Source of the DNA: Catonia carolina
Taxonomy: Eukaryota > Arthropoda > Insecta > Hemiptera > Achilidae
Direction of reading: 5' to 3'
Assembly (NCBI GenBank): GCA_035578175.1
Contig: JAQMRL010000006.1
Span: 31,248,893-31,312,892 of the forward strand
DNA length: 64,000 nucleotides
A program made the translations under genes and the position numbers. How positions within the stretch are numbered: the first letter of the stretch is position 1; every line of letters starts with the position of its first letter. Positions 45,128 to 57,334 of the stretch are shown piece after piece. The notes under the pieces were generated by a model. It was not told where the DNA came from. It ran no database searches and saw only the letters and a program-made list of their open reading frames with translations.

Positions 45128-45834
45128 TCTGGCGTAAAACACTCATTGATGGTTTCTTGTCAACGTAAATAATGAAAAATATAAAGTAATCTTACTCACG
45201 AGTGAATAAGGAAACTGAAAATTTCAGTAGAACTTAAAAATATTAAAAAATGCTAATTTACGGTCAACTAGGCTCTGTAGAAAAAATTCTTGAAATTAAA
45301 GTTGTAGGTTTTTAATTACCAGCAACTTTAATATTGTATATTATACTGTTAACCTAAAATCCATATTATGGCTGCAATCTTAACAAAAATTACCACAATA
45401 ATACAGCCTCCAAGAATTTCAGCAGACATAGTGCTTACCCATATCTTGTACGACATAAAGCATGTATGTAGAACATAAGACGATTTTTAAAAACCGTAGA
45501 AACCGTTTTTGAGACACTCGCAAAAATCTTAAAAGTGTATGAATATATTTTTTGGTTGACCGATTTTTATGGAAATGTTTTTGTTGGATCCCCTTGTGCT
45601 ACTTAAATTAAGTTCAAGTACCTAACAACATCGTACGCTATTCCGTTCTTGAAATATTTTGCGCGCGCGCGCGCACGTACACACACACATCAGTCGCTAA
45701 AAATATGTTTTTTTTGTGATTCAGAGTGCCTGAAAACGTGTATTTCGATAAAAACTCGATTTTGAAAAATTGACATGAAAACAATTCTCTTTTTCTTCAT
45801 TATATTTACATAAAAGGAAAATGAAGTAAAAATA
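45128..45834 (+). mobile_element. TGH element, degenerate copy
   Basis: The copy runs from TCTGGCGTAAAACACTCA to AAAATGAAGTAAAAAT. The tract is reduced to (GC)n and (CA)n near 45660-45690. About 25 bp upstream of its start resemble the upstream flank of the copy at 44282, suggesting a local duplication or shared longer 5' end. Confidence 0.78.
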
Positions 45835-46341
45835 ATAAAATTTGGAGAACTATTTGAATTCATTCTGTTACAATAAATAGCAAGTATTCCTACATTCGTT
45901 GCCAGAAAATTAACAAAATTTTGTCTTTTACAAATTCCAACACATCATCAATACTATGCCGGGAATAAATTATTTAACGGGAACTCTACTTCTTAGAGTG
46001 TCGACGCCATTATATGAAGATTAGCTAGAAATCTCTTAAATCACAAAGTTTCTTTTATTCTTATCATTTTGTCTACTATCATCCAGTATTGGATATATAA
46101 GCCTTCTTTGCTTCCTTCCATAATTCACTTTATGTTCCTTTTCTACCCAGTTGTACCCTGCCATATTTACGATTTATACCTCTCTTTTCCATCAGGCACC
46201 ACAATTTCTGAATCTTCTTTTTCCAACGATAATCTGTTAGCCTAATTGTCTATTCAATTCATTGCAATTAAGTTATTTCATAACCTGTTATAAATCTATT
46301 AATTTAATTTTCTGTTGAATATTCTTGTTTCTTATTTGGTT
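45835..46341. other. AT-rich stretch, nothing recognised
   Basis: No supported feature was seen. Confidence 0.5.
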
Positions 46342-47034
46342 TATTACTTTCTCTTGCCTATATGAATATACAGTATAGGAACGCAAGTATAGTTTTCATG
46401 TCGATTTTTCGAAATTGAGTTTTCACCGGATCTATACGTTTTCAGACCCCCTGAACCCAAAAATATGTTTTAGCTATTGGTCTATGTGTGTCTGTCAGTA
46501 TCTGTGTCTCTGTCTATGCGTGTCATCACGTAAAATAATTGTTCTTTAAGATTGCGGCTTTAATATGCATTTTAGCGCAAAAATGTACTATATAATAAAA
46601 GTTGTAGACAATTAAAAATCATACAACTTTAATTCAAACATTTTTTTGTATACCGTTTAGTTTAGCGGAAATTAGCGATTTTCTGTTTTTTCTCAAGAAA
46701 ACGTGTAAAAAATCGATTTTTTTAAAGATTTCGGCCTTAGTATGCATTTTACTACAGAAGTGTATATAATTAATTTTATAGAAAATTAAAAGATCTACAA
46801 TTTCGAGCATTTATCTCTATAGACCCTAGTTTAGCGTGAAAGAGTGATTTTCCGTATTTTGAAGCCAAACTGGTTGATTTTCATTTTGCGTCTTTCACTC
46901 ATGATTAAAATTAGGTTTTGTTTATTGGGGTTAGATTCTTGTTTATTTCTAATGATTTATTACTAATGTTAGGTTATATTGTTAATTATTTGCATTGGCA
47001 AGAGACAGTTGGGTGAGTGTTTCACACCAGATTT
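46342..47034 (-). mobile_element. TGH element with internal deletion
   Basis: Both termini are present. The stretch between the TG tract (about 46484-46520) and one internal unit is deleted, removing roughly 250 bp. Confidence 0.87.
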
Positions 47035-48124
47035 TCGATTTAATATTCACCATTAGTCTGTTTATGAATCTTAGTGTTCTCGTTAGACTGTCAGACCTTT
47101 TACAAAGAACCGTGTTTTGTTTGCAGCGTGTAAAGAGTTAATAACTTTGTTACATAACGTACCAGCGAATACATCTACACGGATAAGTTATTAAATGCGG
47201 AAGAACAGGCTAAACAGCTGAAAAAGATAGATGCTTAAGAAAGATCTTCATGTTGTGCTTTTATCAATCTAAAATCCTAAAGAATCAAAAATCCATGTAA
47301 GATTAAGAAATTCTCTTTTCAATCAGTGTGTATATAAGCTTTTAAAGTTTAGTAATATATATATTACACATAAAAGAAAAACAGACTGTCTTTTAAAATT
47401 AATAACTAAAACTTTATGAAACAATATATTCCATAGTAAAGCAAAATTAAATTTAATTCATAAAAGCTTTAGAATTTTATTAAATGAAAAAAGAGTTTAT
47501 ATTATGAACTAAACATTAAAACGTCAGTTATAAAACTCTACCTTACTATTCTAATCTAATAAAACATGACGGTTAATTTTCTTACGTCTAAAATTTAAAA
47601 ATAAACACAAAGTAATACGTATTATAAACGAATCAAAATTATGTTTAGTTTAAAATATGATTCTTTTATTCTTTTATAGAGATATAAAATGTTGTTATAA
47701 GTTTTTTAAGTTAACTGAAATAAATTGGTTTGCTTTATAAAGCTCTTTTAAGAATTCAATTTCGTTCAATTTCTGTTACAATTATTGGAAAACAATTGTA
47801 CCAATAGTATCTGTTGTAAACCGATAGAAATTCAATAACAAAACAACAAACACAATAATTTAAAATGATTGTAAGAATGTTAGATGTCGGAAATGAAGAA
47901 CATAGTGTTTTATGTTATTAAGTAGGAAAATAAAAAACGTAGACTATTTTATTTTGTTTAATATAAACTTACTTAAGTACTTTTTATATAGTTTCATAAA
48001 AATGTTTTTGATTTGTCAGAAAACTATTAACAATCAGCTTTAACTTTCTTGTAAACCGTCAACCGGTGCAAAATTTTACCCGATTTTATAGCAGTACTGT
48101 TTCAACATCTAGTTCATGAATTTT
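47035..48124. other. AT-rich stretch, nothing recognised
   Basis: No supported feature was seen. Confidence 0.5.
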
Positions 48125-48805
48125 TGCTTTCTCTTGCCTATATAAATAAAAGTATGAATATGAATAGGAAGAAAAGTATTGTTTTCATGACGATTTTTAT
48201 AAATAGAATTTTCACCGGATCTACTCGTTTTTAGATCACGGAACCCAAAAAATGGCTAAAAACATGTTTTAGCAATTAATCGGTGTTAATGTGTGCGCAC
48301 GCACGCGTGTGTGTGTGTGAACAAAATATCTCAAGAACGGAACATCGTACGTACTTGAAAGTTGAAACTTAAGTTAGGTACTACTAGAGGATCCGACTCG
48401 AAAATTTTCATCAAAATCGGTCAACCGAAATTTGTAGTTTATTCGTGTCATTTTTCATTTATTTGCTGTCTTCTCAAAAATGGCTCCAACGACTTTTTTT
48501 AAATCGCCTCATTTACTACATTTTTTATGCTCTACAAGATAGGGTAGGCGCCATGTGTGCTGAAATTCTTAGGAAGCTGTTTTCACGTAAAAAAATTGTT
48601 TTTTAAGATTGCGCCTTTCATATTGTCTTTTAGCGCAAAACTGTATTTCATCAAATGTATAGGAAACTAAAAGATCTATAACTTCAAGTGAAGTATTTTT
48701 CTCTACAGAGTCTAGTTTAGTGTCAAAGAGTGATTTTTTCGTATTGTTAGGTTATGTTTTTTGAGGTTAGTTTTTATGTTTGTTTCTAATGTTTTATAAT
48801 TAATA
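48125..48805 (-). mobile_element. TGH element, 5' end missing
   Basis: The 3' hairpin region carries a small duplication (TATAAATAAAAGTATGAATA). The tract is short (about 48290-48319). The copy stops near 48805, before the 5' hairpin. Confidence 0.82.
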
Positions 48806-48835
48806 AGATATCACTCGGAAAAGATTAAGGAAGTT

Positions 48836-48935
48836 CCTTGTAGCTATGTCACGGGCTGGTTGGTTTTGATAGTCATCTAGTCTTTCGCGAAATTTACTAT
48901 AGAAGGACGCGGTTAGTTCCTTTGCATTAATCTGT
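48836..48935 (-). pseudogene. LINE fragment related to 53520-54384
   Basis: AAGTTCCTTGTAGCTATGTC, GGTTGGTTTTGATAGTCATC and ACGCGGTTAGTTCCTTT match the 3' coding end of the LINE at 53520-54384. Only ~100 bp remain. Confidence 0.65.
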
Positions 48936-49387
48936 TAATCTGAAATGAATCTTAACTTTCAGGACGAAAGAAATTTAAATAACTACTCTGCAAACTGAGT
49001 ATTTCGTTGTACTTATTTAAAAAAGTAGTTATTTTACATTTGCTTAGGGCGTAACTCTGTAAAAGAAATTTACGCATGCTCTTTACACACGTATCTTTAT
49101 AACATCACGGTATTATCATCAGGTAATATTTCAGTGTATGTAAATTTAGTATTTGTTTGAATCGCAGTTTTAGATAAAGATAACACTGAAAATGTGGTTA
49201 CGACAAATCGAACCGTACGTTGACACAAACTAAGCATATTTTGAAAAGCGCAAGTAGTATTTGATAGCGTCACTAAAACTAAATTTATCTAGTCAGCTTG
49301 TTCCGAAATTCTTGCTGTCAACCACGTAATCTGACCATAAAATGATCCACAAAATTTTGTAAACACAATGTTTTTTTTACTAGCCTA
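48936..49387. other. AT-rich stretch, nothing recognised
   Basis: No supported feature was seen. Confidence 0.5.
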
Positions 49388-50697
49388 CCACTAATTACCG
49401 CTAAACTAAGCGTTATACAAAGAAATGTTATTAAAAGTTGTAGATTTTTTAATTTTTAACTACGAGTACTTTGATTACACTTTTCCCTTAAAATACATAT
49501 TAAGGCCCCAATTTTTAAAAAATCATTTTTTCTACAAGAGCACAGCCTCCCAAGAATTTCAGCAGGCATACCCCTATTTTGTAGGGTACAAAAATGTAGT
49601 AAATAAGGCGATTTTAAGGATACCCGGAACGAAAGAAATCCAAAATTTTTACGTTTCCGGTTTATTGTAAATTATTAAAATGCAAAATTTTCTGCATCCA
49701 ACGATATAGGATAATATAGTTATAATTTGTTGGGGTTTTGCAGTTTTTTTATTTAAAAATATCTTGAATCCTTACGTTTTTTTTTAAACGTTACCATTTG
49801 CATAACATCTCTATTTTTTTTAAATTACAACAGATAAATACAATTTTTTTGGTGCGATATTTTTGTTTTTAAACTTTAAGTTAGCACCAGACCTCCTCTG
49901 AATATAATATATTAACCTCCGAACTGTAAAAAATAACATATTGAATTATTTAACGTAAAATTTGTGTTCCCTTTTAGTTTTTTCGTTTCCCGTAAATAGC
50001 AATTTGTGATGCATAAGGAACATTTTCTCAGCCAACGGTGAATGGATTTTAATGCAATTTTTGTACAGCCTTTCATATCGTAATTGCAATGTACTGAGTA
50101 AATATTACAGTAAAATAATGCGTTTAAATATTTATTTTTCATTTCAATAGGCAAAAATGTATGATTTTCATAAGTGGTCATTTAAAAAAAAAGTCTTATC
50201 TTCCTAACAGTACATCAAGATGCTACTAACTTAGTGGGTGTAAAATAGCTCGGAAAGTAGCCACAAGAAAATTGGACAGACTCTAACAATTTTTGAGAAA
50301 ATGTTTCATTACATTAACATTACGGGAGATAGGCATTCCGGGTCCCCTTAAAAAAAAGTCGTAGAAGCCATTTTTGAGAAAATTGCAAAAAATTTAAAAA
50401 TTACACGAATAAACTACTTCGTCCGGTTGACCGAATTTAATGAAAATGTTTCTGTCGGGTCCTCTAATAGTACCTAACTTAAGTTTCAAGTTTCAACTTC
50501 GTACGATGTTCCATTCTTGAGATATTTTGTCCACACGCGTGCGCGCGCACACACACAGGCCAAACTCTAAACACATATTTTTTCGGTTCAGGGGGTCTGA
50601 AAACCTTATACATCCGGTGTAAACTCGATTTCGAAAAATCGACATCAAAACAATACTTCATGTCTCGTATATTCATATAAGCAAGAGAAAGTAAAAA
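49388..50697 (+). mobile_element. TGH element split by TTAA element E
   Basis: The left part (49388-49617) begins within the family at TAATTACCGCTAAACTAAGC. The right part (50348-50697) continues from AAAAAAAGTCGTAGAAG through a short CG/CA tract to AGCAAGAGAAAGTAAAA. The E element at 49618-50347 sits between them. Confidence 0.88.
49618..50347 (+). mobile_element. TTAA-flanked nonautonomous element E
   Basis: This is a 730-bp insertion with TTAA at both edges (49614-49617 and 50348-50351); uninterrupted TGH copies have a single ATTTTAAAAAAAA there. The ends are short imperfect inverted repeats, GGATACCCGGAACG and, reversed, GGGGACCCGGAATG. TTAA target duplication is the hallmark of piggyBac-type transposases (established knowledge). 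No transposase is encoded, so it is MITE-like. A second copy spans 1984-4202 with nested insertions. Confidence 0.82.
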
Positions 50698-51223
50698 GAG
50701 TGGTTTCATTCTATGTTGCCTTTTTTAAACAAAAATATTTATTATATTTTATTTCATTACCTACATTGTATTAAAATTTTTCCGTAGGTTACAAAATCTT
50801 TATATTTATTTCTCGTATGTCAAGGACTCCCACATGATTGCTTTTGGCGTTCGACCTCAGTAGGTTTAACACGATCTATATCTATATATTTAGTTGTTTT
50901 TGTTTTAATTTGGGTCTCTTTTGATAAATGGAAAATAACAACCGAGGGCTTAATTGACATGGTACTGAGTAGGCCAAGCATCGATTTTTGATTTTTTTTA
51001 AACATTACATAGATACATTTAATAATTTTTTTTGTAGCTTCATAAACAAAATTCATAATTAAAAAGACAAAATTTTGTCAAAAACAAGAAATGACACCAG
51101 CAAAAATTTATTTATACATCATTGTAAAAGAACGAACATGACAAATTTATTTATATCTTAGCGTAAGCCTTAGTGTGTTTACATCAGAAAAGGGTTTAAT
51201 AAAAAAATTCTACGCTCTTATCC
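50698..51223. other. AT-rich stretch, nothing recognised
   Basis: No supported feature was seen. Confidence 0.5.
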
Positions 51224-52188
51224 TTTTACTTTCTCTTGCCTATATGAATATATAGGAAAGAAAGTATTGTTTTCATGTCGATTTTTCGAAATCGAGTTTT
51301 CACCGGATCTATACGTTTTCAGACCCCCTGAACCCAAAAAACATGTTTTTAGCGATTGGTCTGTGTGTGTGTGTGTGTCTGTGTGTGTGTGTGTGTCTGT
51401 GTCTGTGTGTGAACATAATATCTCAAGAACGGAACATCGTACGAACTTTAAACTTGAAACTTAAGTTACATACCACTACCGGACGCGACACGAACATTTT
51501 CATCAAAATCGGTCAACCGGAAGTAGTAGTTTATTCGTATAATTTTTCAGTTTTTTGCGATTTTCTCAAAAACTGGTCCTACGATTTTTTTTAAAATCGC
51601 CTATTTTACTCAATTTTTTATTCTCTACAAGATAGGGTAGGCGCCATGTTTGCTGAAATTCTCGGTGAGGCTGTTTTCACGTAAAAACGTTGTTTTTTTA
51701 AGATTACGGCTTTAATATAAATTTTAGCGCAAAAACTTATATAATAAATGTTGTAGAGAATTTAAAAACCTACAACTTTTATTTCAAACATTTTTTTGTA
51801 TAACGCTTAGTTTAGCGGTAATTTGCGATTTTCTGTTTTTTTCTCACGAAAACGTGAGAAAAATCGGTTTTTTTAACATTTCGGTCTTAGTATGCATTTT
51901 ACGACAAAAGTGTATATAATTAAATTTATAGAAAATTAAAAGATCTACAACTTTTGTTTAGAGCATTTTTCTCTACAGAGCCTAGTTTAGCGTTAAAGCG
52001 TGATTTTCCGTATTTTTAAGCCAAACTGAGTTCGATTGTCATTTTGCGTCATTCACTCATGATTAAAATAAGGTTATGTTTTTGAGGTTAGTTTTTGTTC
52101 ATTTCTAATGTTTTAATACTAATGTTAGGTTTATTTTTAATTATTTGCATTGGCAAGAGAAAGTTGTGTGAGTGTTTCACACCAGATT
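51224..52188 (-). mobile_element. TGH element, full-length, well preserved
   Basis: Both hairpin ends are intact. The TG tract is short (51361-51411). It is among the least diverged copies, close to 24980-25924. Confidence 0.93.
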
Positions 52189-52409
52189 TTTTATTATGTA
52201 ATAACTAAATTTCAGGCGATGATACCTCACCGGTTTTCTCTCTACAAAAACATAGCCAAATAAACAAAATTATTGTTTTACACGAACCTAAAAAATAATT
52301 AGAAATAAATTAATAATACAATATTTTTACTCAAAAGCTAGAAACGATTCAATCCTTTAGGCTTGCTTTATAAATACTGTAATAAAAATTTATTGTAACA
52401 TTCTTAGTA

Positions 52410-53052
52410 CCGTGCGTTCGGAAAGTCGCTGTGCACTGGAATTGTGACTATGGATTTATGAAAATATGTATAAAGAAATGACTAAGCATTTTGGAAAAAA
52501 ATTTATTCAATACCTTAATTACATTGTTAAACCGTGATTACATTGTTTATAGAAGGTGTTCGAAATGACCTCCATTGGCATCAATACAGCATTGCACTCG
52601 TTTCATTTTGTTTGCAAACACCTTTCGCAACTGAAGAACAGTGATTCCTTGAATGTATGCCGTTATTGCGGCTTTAAGTTCGTCAATCGTGTGTGGTCTG
52701 TTCCGATACACAGTTTGTTTCGCCGCACCCCATAAAAAGAAATCGGGGGGAGTCAGATCAGGACATCTTGCAGGCCACAAATTCTTTGAAATTATTCGTT
52801 CACCAAACACGTTGCATAACGTTTTATACAGTTGCGAAAGGTGTTTGCAAACAAAATGAAACGAGTGCAATGCTGTATTGATGCCAATGGAGGTCATTTC
52901 GAACACCTTCTATAAACAATGTAATCACGGTTTAACAATGTAATTAAGGTATTGAATAAATTTTTTTCCAAAATGCTTAGTCATTTCTTTATACATATTT
53001 TCATAAATCCATAGTCACAATTCCAGTGCACAGCGACTTTCCGAACGCACGG
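52410..53052. mobile_element. Fold-back element with 224-bp inverted repeats
   Basis: Arms 52410-52633 and 52829-53052 are the same length and read as reverse complements with no indel I can find, around a 195-bp centre. The outermost CCGTGCGTTCGGAAAGTCGC resembles ends of insect mariner-like elements. The arm plus centre on the minus strand encode a transposase C-terminus, so the second arm is an inverted duplicate of that 3' end. No TA duplication is visible outside the arms. Confidence 0.88.
52547..52830 (-). pseudogene. mariner-type transposase C-terminus
   Basis: The minus frame reads LWPARCPDLTPPDFFLWG, which includes the third catalytic-residue region (PDLTPxDFFLWG). AAKQTVYRNRPHTIDELKAA, ITVLQLRKVFANKM and the final CCIDANGGHFEHLL with its stop follow. 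The frame is open across the centre and one arm. The open frame upstream of about residue 30 (MFEMTSIGINTALHS) is antisense of the inverted arm and not real protein. The first two catalytic aspartates and the DNA-binding domain are missing. Confidence 0.82.
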
Positions 53053-53209
53053 AAAGTATTTGCGGAAACGCATTTTACTTGTTTTACATTTTGTTGAATT
53101 TATCTCGTAAATATCATGGAGATCGAAGAAAACTATCAACGGTTTTTGAGGTCGTTTTAGTTTTTTACCTTTTTCCATATCAGTGACTCATGTTACATTT
53201 ATTGTTATT

Positions 53210-53445
53210 ATTACCTATCATTATTATAAATATGAGCTATCTACACAAGTACACTCTTGTCATGATGAAATCATAAGAAACACCAGCACTACGGACCTTG
53301 GTGTGTTGTTTGACTCCAAGCTATTATTCCGTGAGCAAGTAGCTTCAATAGCTCCAAAAGCTCGAAGAAATTTAGGACTCACAGCTTGGATTAGTCGTGA
53401 TTTCAAATTTAAAAAGACAGTACAAAACATTTACAATAAAAAATA
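53210..53445 (+). pseudogene. LINE reverse-transcriptase post-palm fragment
   Basis: The plus frame (to a stop at about 53444) includes DLGVLFDSKLLFREQVASIA followed by KARRNLGLTAWISRDF. Phrases of this type lie just after the catalytic domain in Jockey/I-group non-LTR reverse transcriptases that are common in insects. Fewer than 80 codons remain and no catalytic motif is included. Confidence 0.75.
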
Positions 53446-53519
53446 AGGTAGTTAAAATAAGTATGTGTACATATACTAAAAAATATTGTCCGTTATTCAG
53501 ACCAAGAGGTATGTACTCC

Positions 53520-54384
53520 ATTTTTGCTTTAAACGTGGCACAGTTGGGAAATTCCTTGTAGCTAGATCACGGGTTAGTTGGTTTGGATGGTCATCTAGCC
53601 TTTCGTGAAATGTACAATACACTTACGCGGTTAACTCCTTTAATGTCGTAATTTTTAAACCGTCGTGGAGGGTTTTATTGCTTACATAAAAAGGAGCAAG
53701 TTTTAAGTATTTCGAAGGCCTGGATCGACATTGAATTTCTCTCTGCCGCTATTCCAAACAGCTGGACACCGTAAGTCCAGATTGGTCTTAAAAGGGATTT
53801 GTACATTAAAATCTTGGAGCGGAGGTTCAATCTTGAACGAGGGTTAATTAAGCAGAAGAGTAGCTTCTGGCGGCGGTTAAGTTCTAAACATTTCCAAGTT
53901 AGTCCCCTGTCAAGCCATAAGCCAAGATATCGCACCACCCTGGCCTGTGGGATATGAATGATATTCAGCATCACAGGTGGAAAAATTTGACGTCGTAACG
54001 TGAACGTAACCTGTGTTGGTTTAATTTGGTTCACTTTAATACGCCAAACGGGTAAGCCAGTCCTGGATTATTAAAAGATGTCGCTGCGCTAACCTGGAAG
54101 CCTAATCCGCGCGTTTTTCCCGTACAAGAATTGCTGTGTCGTCAGCATACGTCGCGGTTACCGATGTGTCCAGGATAGGCATATCCGGTGCAAATACGCT
54201 ATACAGAAATGGGAATAGTATTGCCCCTTGGGGTACTGCGGCGTCAGTTCTGTGCAGCTCAGAGTAAGTAGTACTGTACTGGACCTTAAAAAATCTATAC
54301 TCTAAAATTGATTTTATAACCAAATAGTACGGTCGCTCAAAATGCGTTTCAATTTAAATAGAAGTCCATCATGCCATAATTTAA
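53520..54384 (-). pseudogene. Jockey-like LINE, RT-to-C-terminus remnant
   Basis: From about 54380 the minus strand reads LWHDGLLFKLKRILSDR, then AAVPQGAILFPFLYSVFAPD (motif B) and VTATYADDTAIL (motif C, catalytic pair kept). TFTLRRQIFPPVMLN, VVRYLGLWLDRGLTW and LLRPIWTYGVQLFGIA follow after frame changes. It aligns with the same domains of the LINE at 20755-22491 but is a distinct, more decayed subfamily. No ends or tail are clear. Confidence 0.85.
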
Positions 54385-55425
54385 GTTTAAATTATTATAA
54401 AATGTAAGGAATTGATTTTTAATTTTACGATAGTGTATTCAGAAGAATATCTTTAAATTTCCAGCGCCATTTAATAAGTTATAAGCTGTTTTCTTTAACA
54501 TTAATTGGTTTTTATTATAAACGACTTTTAAATAAAAAAAGGAATTAGAGAAATAAGAGAGATATTGCAATTCTTTTATTAATCGTGAAATATTAAGTAG
54601 TACTTCAACGTTTTCCTTTTTAATAAAAAATTATAAAATTCAATTTAAAGGAATCGTTGAATCTACTTATATGGCCTAAATAAATAATTAAATTAAAAAT
54701 TCAATTAAATTTATCCGTGATTCCGAATTAAAATACATTTTGAATTGTTTTGTAATCTTATTGGTTTTTGATTACTTATTGTAATCAGTTTATCAAGATA
54801 AGAATATAGAATGAAATAGGTGAGTTAATATTTTTTCTTAATGTTTTTATATTTAATTTAATTGAAGAAAATTTAGTATTACCAGAAGTCTAATTCACAT
54901 CAGTAAAGTAGATTAATCTCTTTCATGGTTTTACTGCATCTGTTTTTTGTTTGTAATTTCCTAAACATCTTAACAGGGGTTATAAGGTTTTGTCTCATAA
55001 CGTAAGGTAATATCATGTGTACCGTACCAACAAATTAGGTTTATACGTACTCTTGTCGTTTACTTTAGAGATTAATTTACCTTATTAGAACACAAAAAAT
55101 AAGGCACGTTATCACATACTTGATAAAGATATTACTTCTGTTCAAATAACTAGTTTAAATTTATAGTAAAGTTATATATCAAAAATATTTCGTTACCATT
55201 TTTACGTTAGGTAAGCTGTAGTGTCTAGCGTAATGATTAAAAAAATATGGGTCCGTTAACTATTGCTTTAGTCCCAGCTCCGTGTAGTTGGAAGGAATGC
55301 AGTGCGTTGTTATAGTAATGGGAGAGTGAATGAGTTAGTAGTGTTTCACAGCTGATGCATTTGTAGTGGTAGCGTGTACTAACTAGACTAAAAAAATATT
55401 CTTATCATTCGGCGCATTAATTTAA
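54385..55425. other. AT-rich stretch, nothing recognised
   Basis: The 14-mer AGCTCCGTGTAGTT at 55276-55289 has an inverted copy at 56350-56363, enclosing element G. No other feature is supported. Confidence 0.45.
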
Positions 55426-56131
55426 TGGGGTAGTCAACCCAGAAAATGAAAATGAAAACTGCAGGCTATAATGTATAATTATATATTTTAAATAAAAGAG
55501 TAATTTACTAGTAATGATCTACCACTTGAACCGGGCCAGAAAAATAATTACAGCCCCTAATATAACGGGGGGGGGGGGGGCGAAAAAGCGGGCTTTCACG
55601 AGGAATCAAATATCTCACGAACAAAGAGAGATATCAACATAATATTCTTGTGCTAAAAAATGTAGAAAATTACTGTCTATTATCTGTTGTATGCTATTGT
55701 ACGTATTTTTCTTACAAGAAATTAATTTAAGAAAAACCATATTTTCAGAAACATTTATTTTGTGTATTCACAAATGATTTTTTAACTAAATCCTTACTAA
55801 GTTTATTGTAACAAACATTCGACAGATAATAGAGCAAGAAATTAGAAACATTTGAAAAAGAATCATCCGAATACCGTCAATACAAACCAGAATATTTAAT
55901 TCCCAAGAATGTACAATCATGCAAAAACACATTTCCGGAAAACTTAATTTAAAGTTTAAGGAATAATTTCTCTCGCCTTGCTAGTGAGCTTTATTTTAAA
56001 CAAATGTTTTATAACTTTTTGTCAACGTACAAGTAAACACACATTTTGTGATTCAGAAAATTTTAAACTTCAAATAAATGCAAAAAACAATCAAAATTTT
56101 AAAAAATCATCTTCTTGAGTTGACTACCCCC
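55426..56131. mobile_element. TTAA-flanked nonautonomous element G
   Basis: Element ends TGGGGTAGTCAACCCAG and, reversed, GGGGGTAGTCAACTCAAG are inverted repeats with TTAA outside each (55422-55425 and 56132-56135). The 706-bp interior encodes no transposase and includes a run of 14 G (55567-55580). It is a piggyBac-type MITE candidate, unrelated in sequence to E. Confidence 0.8.
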
Positions 56132-56135
56132 TTAA

Positions 56136-57334
56136 CAAATACCTACCGGGTTATTAACTTCTCGGATTCATAATATATAACTTGCTAATTTATATCAAAA
56201 TAAGTAAATAAATAAATGTAATTAATACAAACAAATACGTCAAATACGGAAAGTTTGAATACGAATGTTTTGTATCAGAGTAATACAACAATCGTTTTCC
56301 CAGCATGCGTCACTCATTCATTATACCTCACCCGCACCCTTCACCCCTAAACTACACGGAGCTTAGAACCGCACAATACTCGAAACGCTACCGCAGGTTC
56401 GAGCATTATAGCCAATCCAGTGTTATTTAATCTCGAGTTACGTAATTGACTAAAATAGTACAAGCGTTATTTTTGACTAGATACGCTTCGTCGTTGCTAA
56501 GCCATCAGTCCATATAGTCCCTTAGGACTGAGGCAATGCTTTGATAAAATTATAGTACTTTTCAAATGAATAGGACTTTTCAGATAGCCCATAAGTCAAG
56601 AAACTTACTTTTGGAAAATACAAAACTAGTAATTTACTACATTTCAATAAAAAACTATATATTAAAAAATATAATTTGTTCATAGGGCCGTCCGCTATTA
56701 TATAAAATGTATACTTTTGTATTTTTAAAGATAAGTCACTTGTTTAAAAATAATTGAAAATTTTGACTTAAGGTATTTCTGAAATAATTTTGAGTAAAAT
56801 GCTAACTTACGCTATTTTCTGTAAAATACGTTGTTAGACCAGAAAAAATTGTATTGTATAACAGTATTCATTTATATACTTCACTAGTTTCCATTAGTGA
56901 TTTGAAATAGTTTCTTGCAGTAAAAGAAATTGAAATTCTTAACTTTGAAAAAAATATTTTGGTTTTCAGGACTATTCACGTTCGTCGCCGTTACAAACAG
57001 AAGGCTAGTTATCTCCCTTAATAAGATTTTTTCATAGAAACTTTGAATAGCCTCGTCCATTACAAAGTAAAGCTTAAGCTTCAAAAGTTCATCCACTTTC
57101 GTTTTTTAATTAGTAGGAAGCACTTTATATCCTTAAGGATAAGCCTTTTCTTAGTGTTATATTACTTAAGAAAAGCCAGACTTAGAGATGGTTTGTTACA
57201 TTCAGTTAGTCCTAAAATGCACCAAAGAAATAAGTAAATTTTAACTTATGGGGTTTCTGAAATTACTCATTCAAATTTTTTTTAGGAGGCTTGATTAACC
57301 TGGTTAAATTAATGAAATTTAAATTCATTCATTA
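56136..57334. other. AT-rich stretch, nothing recognised
   Basis: Apart from the inverted 14-mer at 56350-56363 I see nothing here. Confidence 0.45.

Noticed and set aside
52653..52881. Plus-strand ORFs of 62-68 codons
   Set aside because: They are antisense to the transposase C-terminus in the fold-back element.
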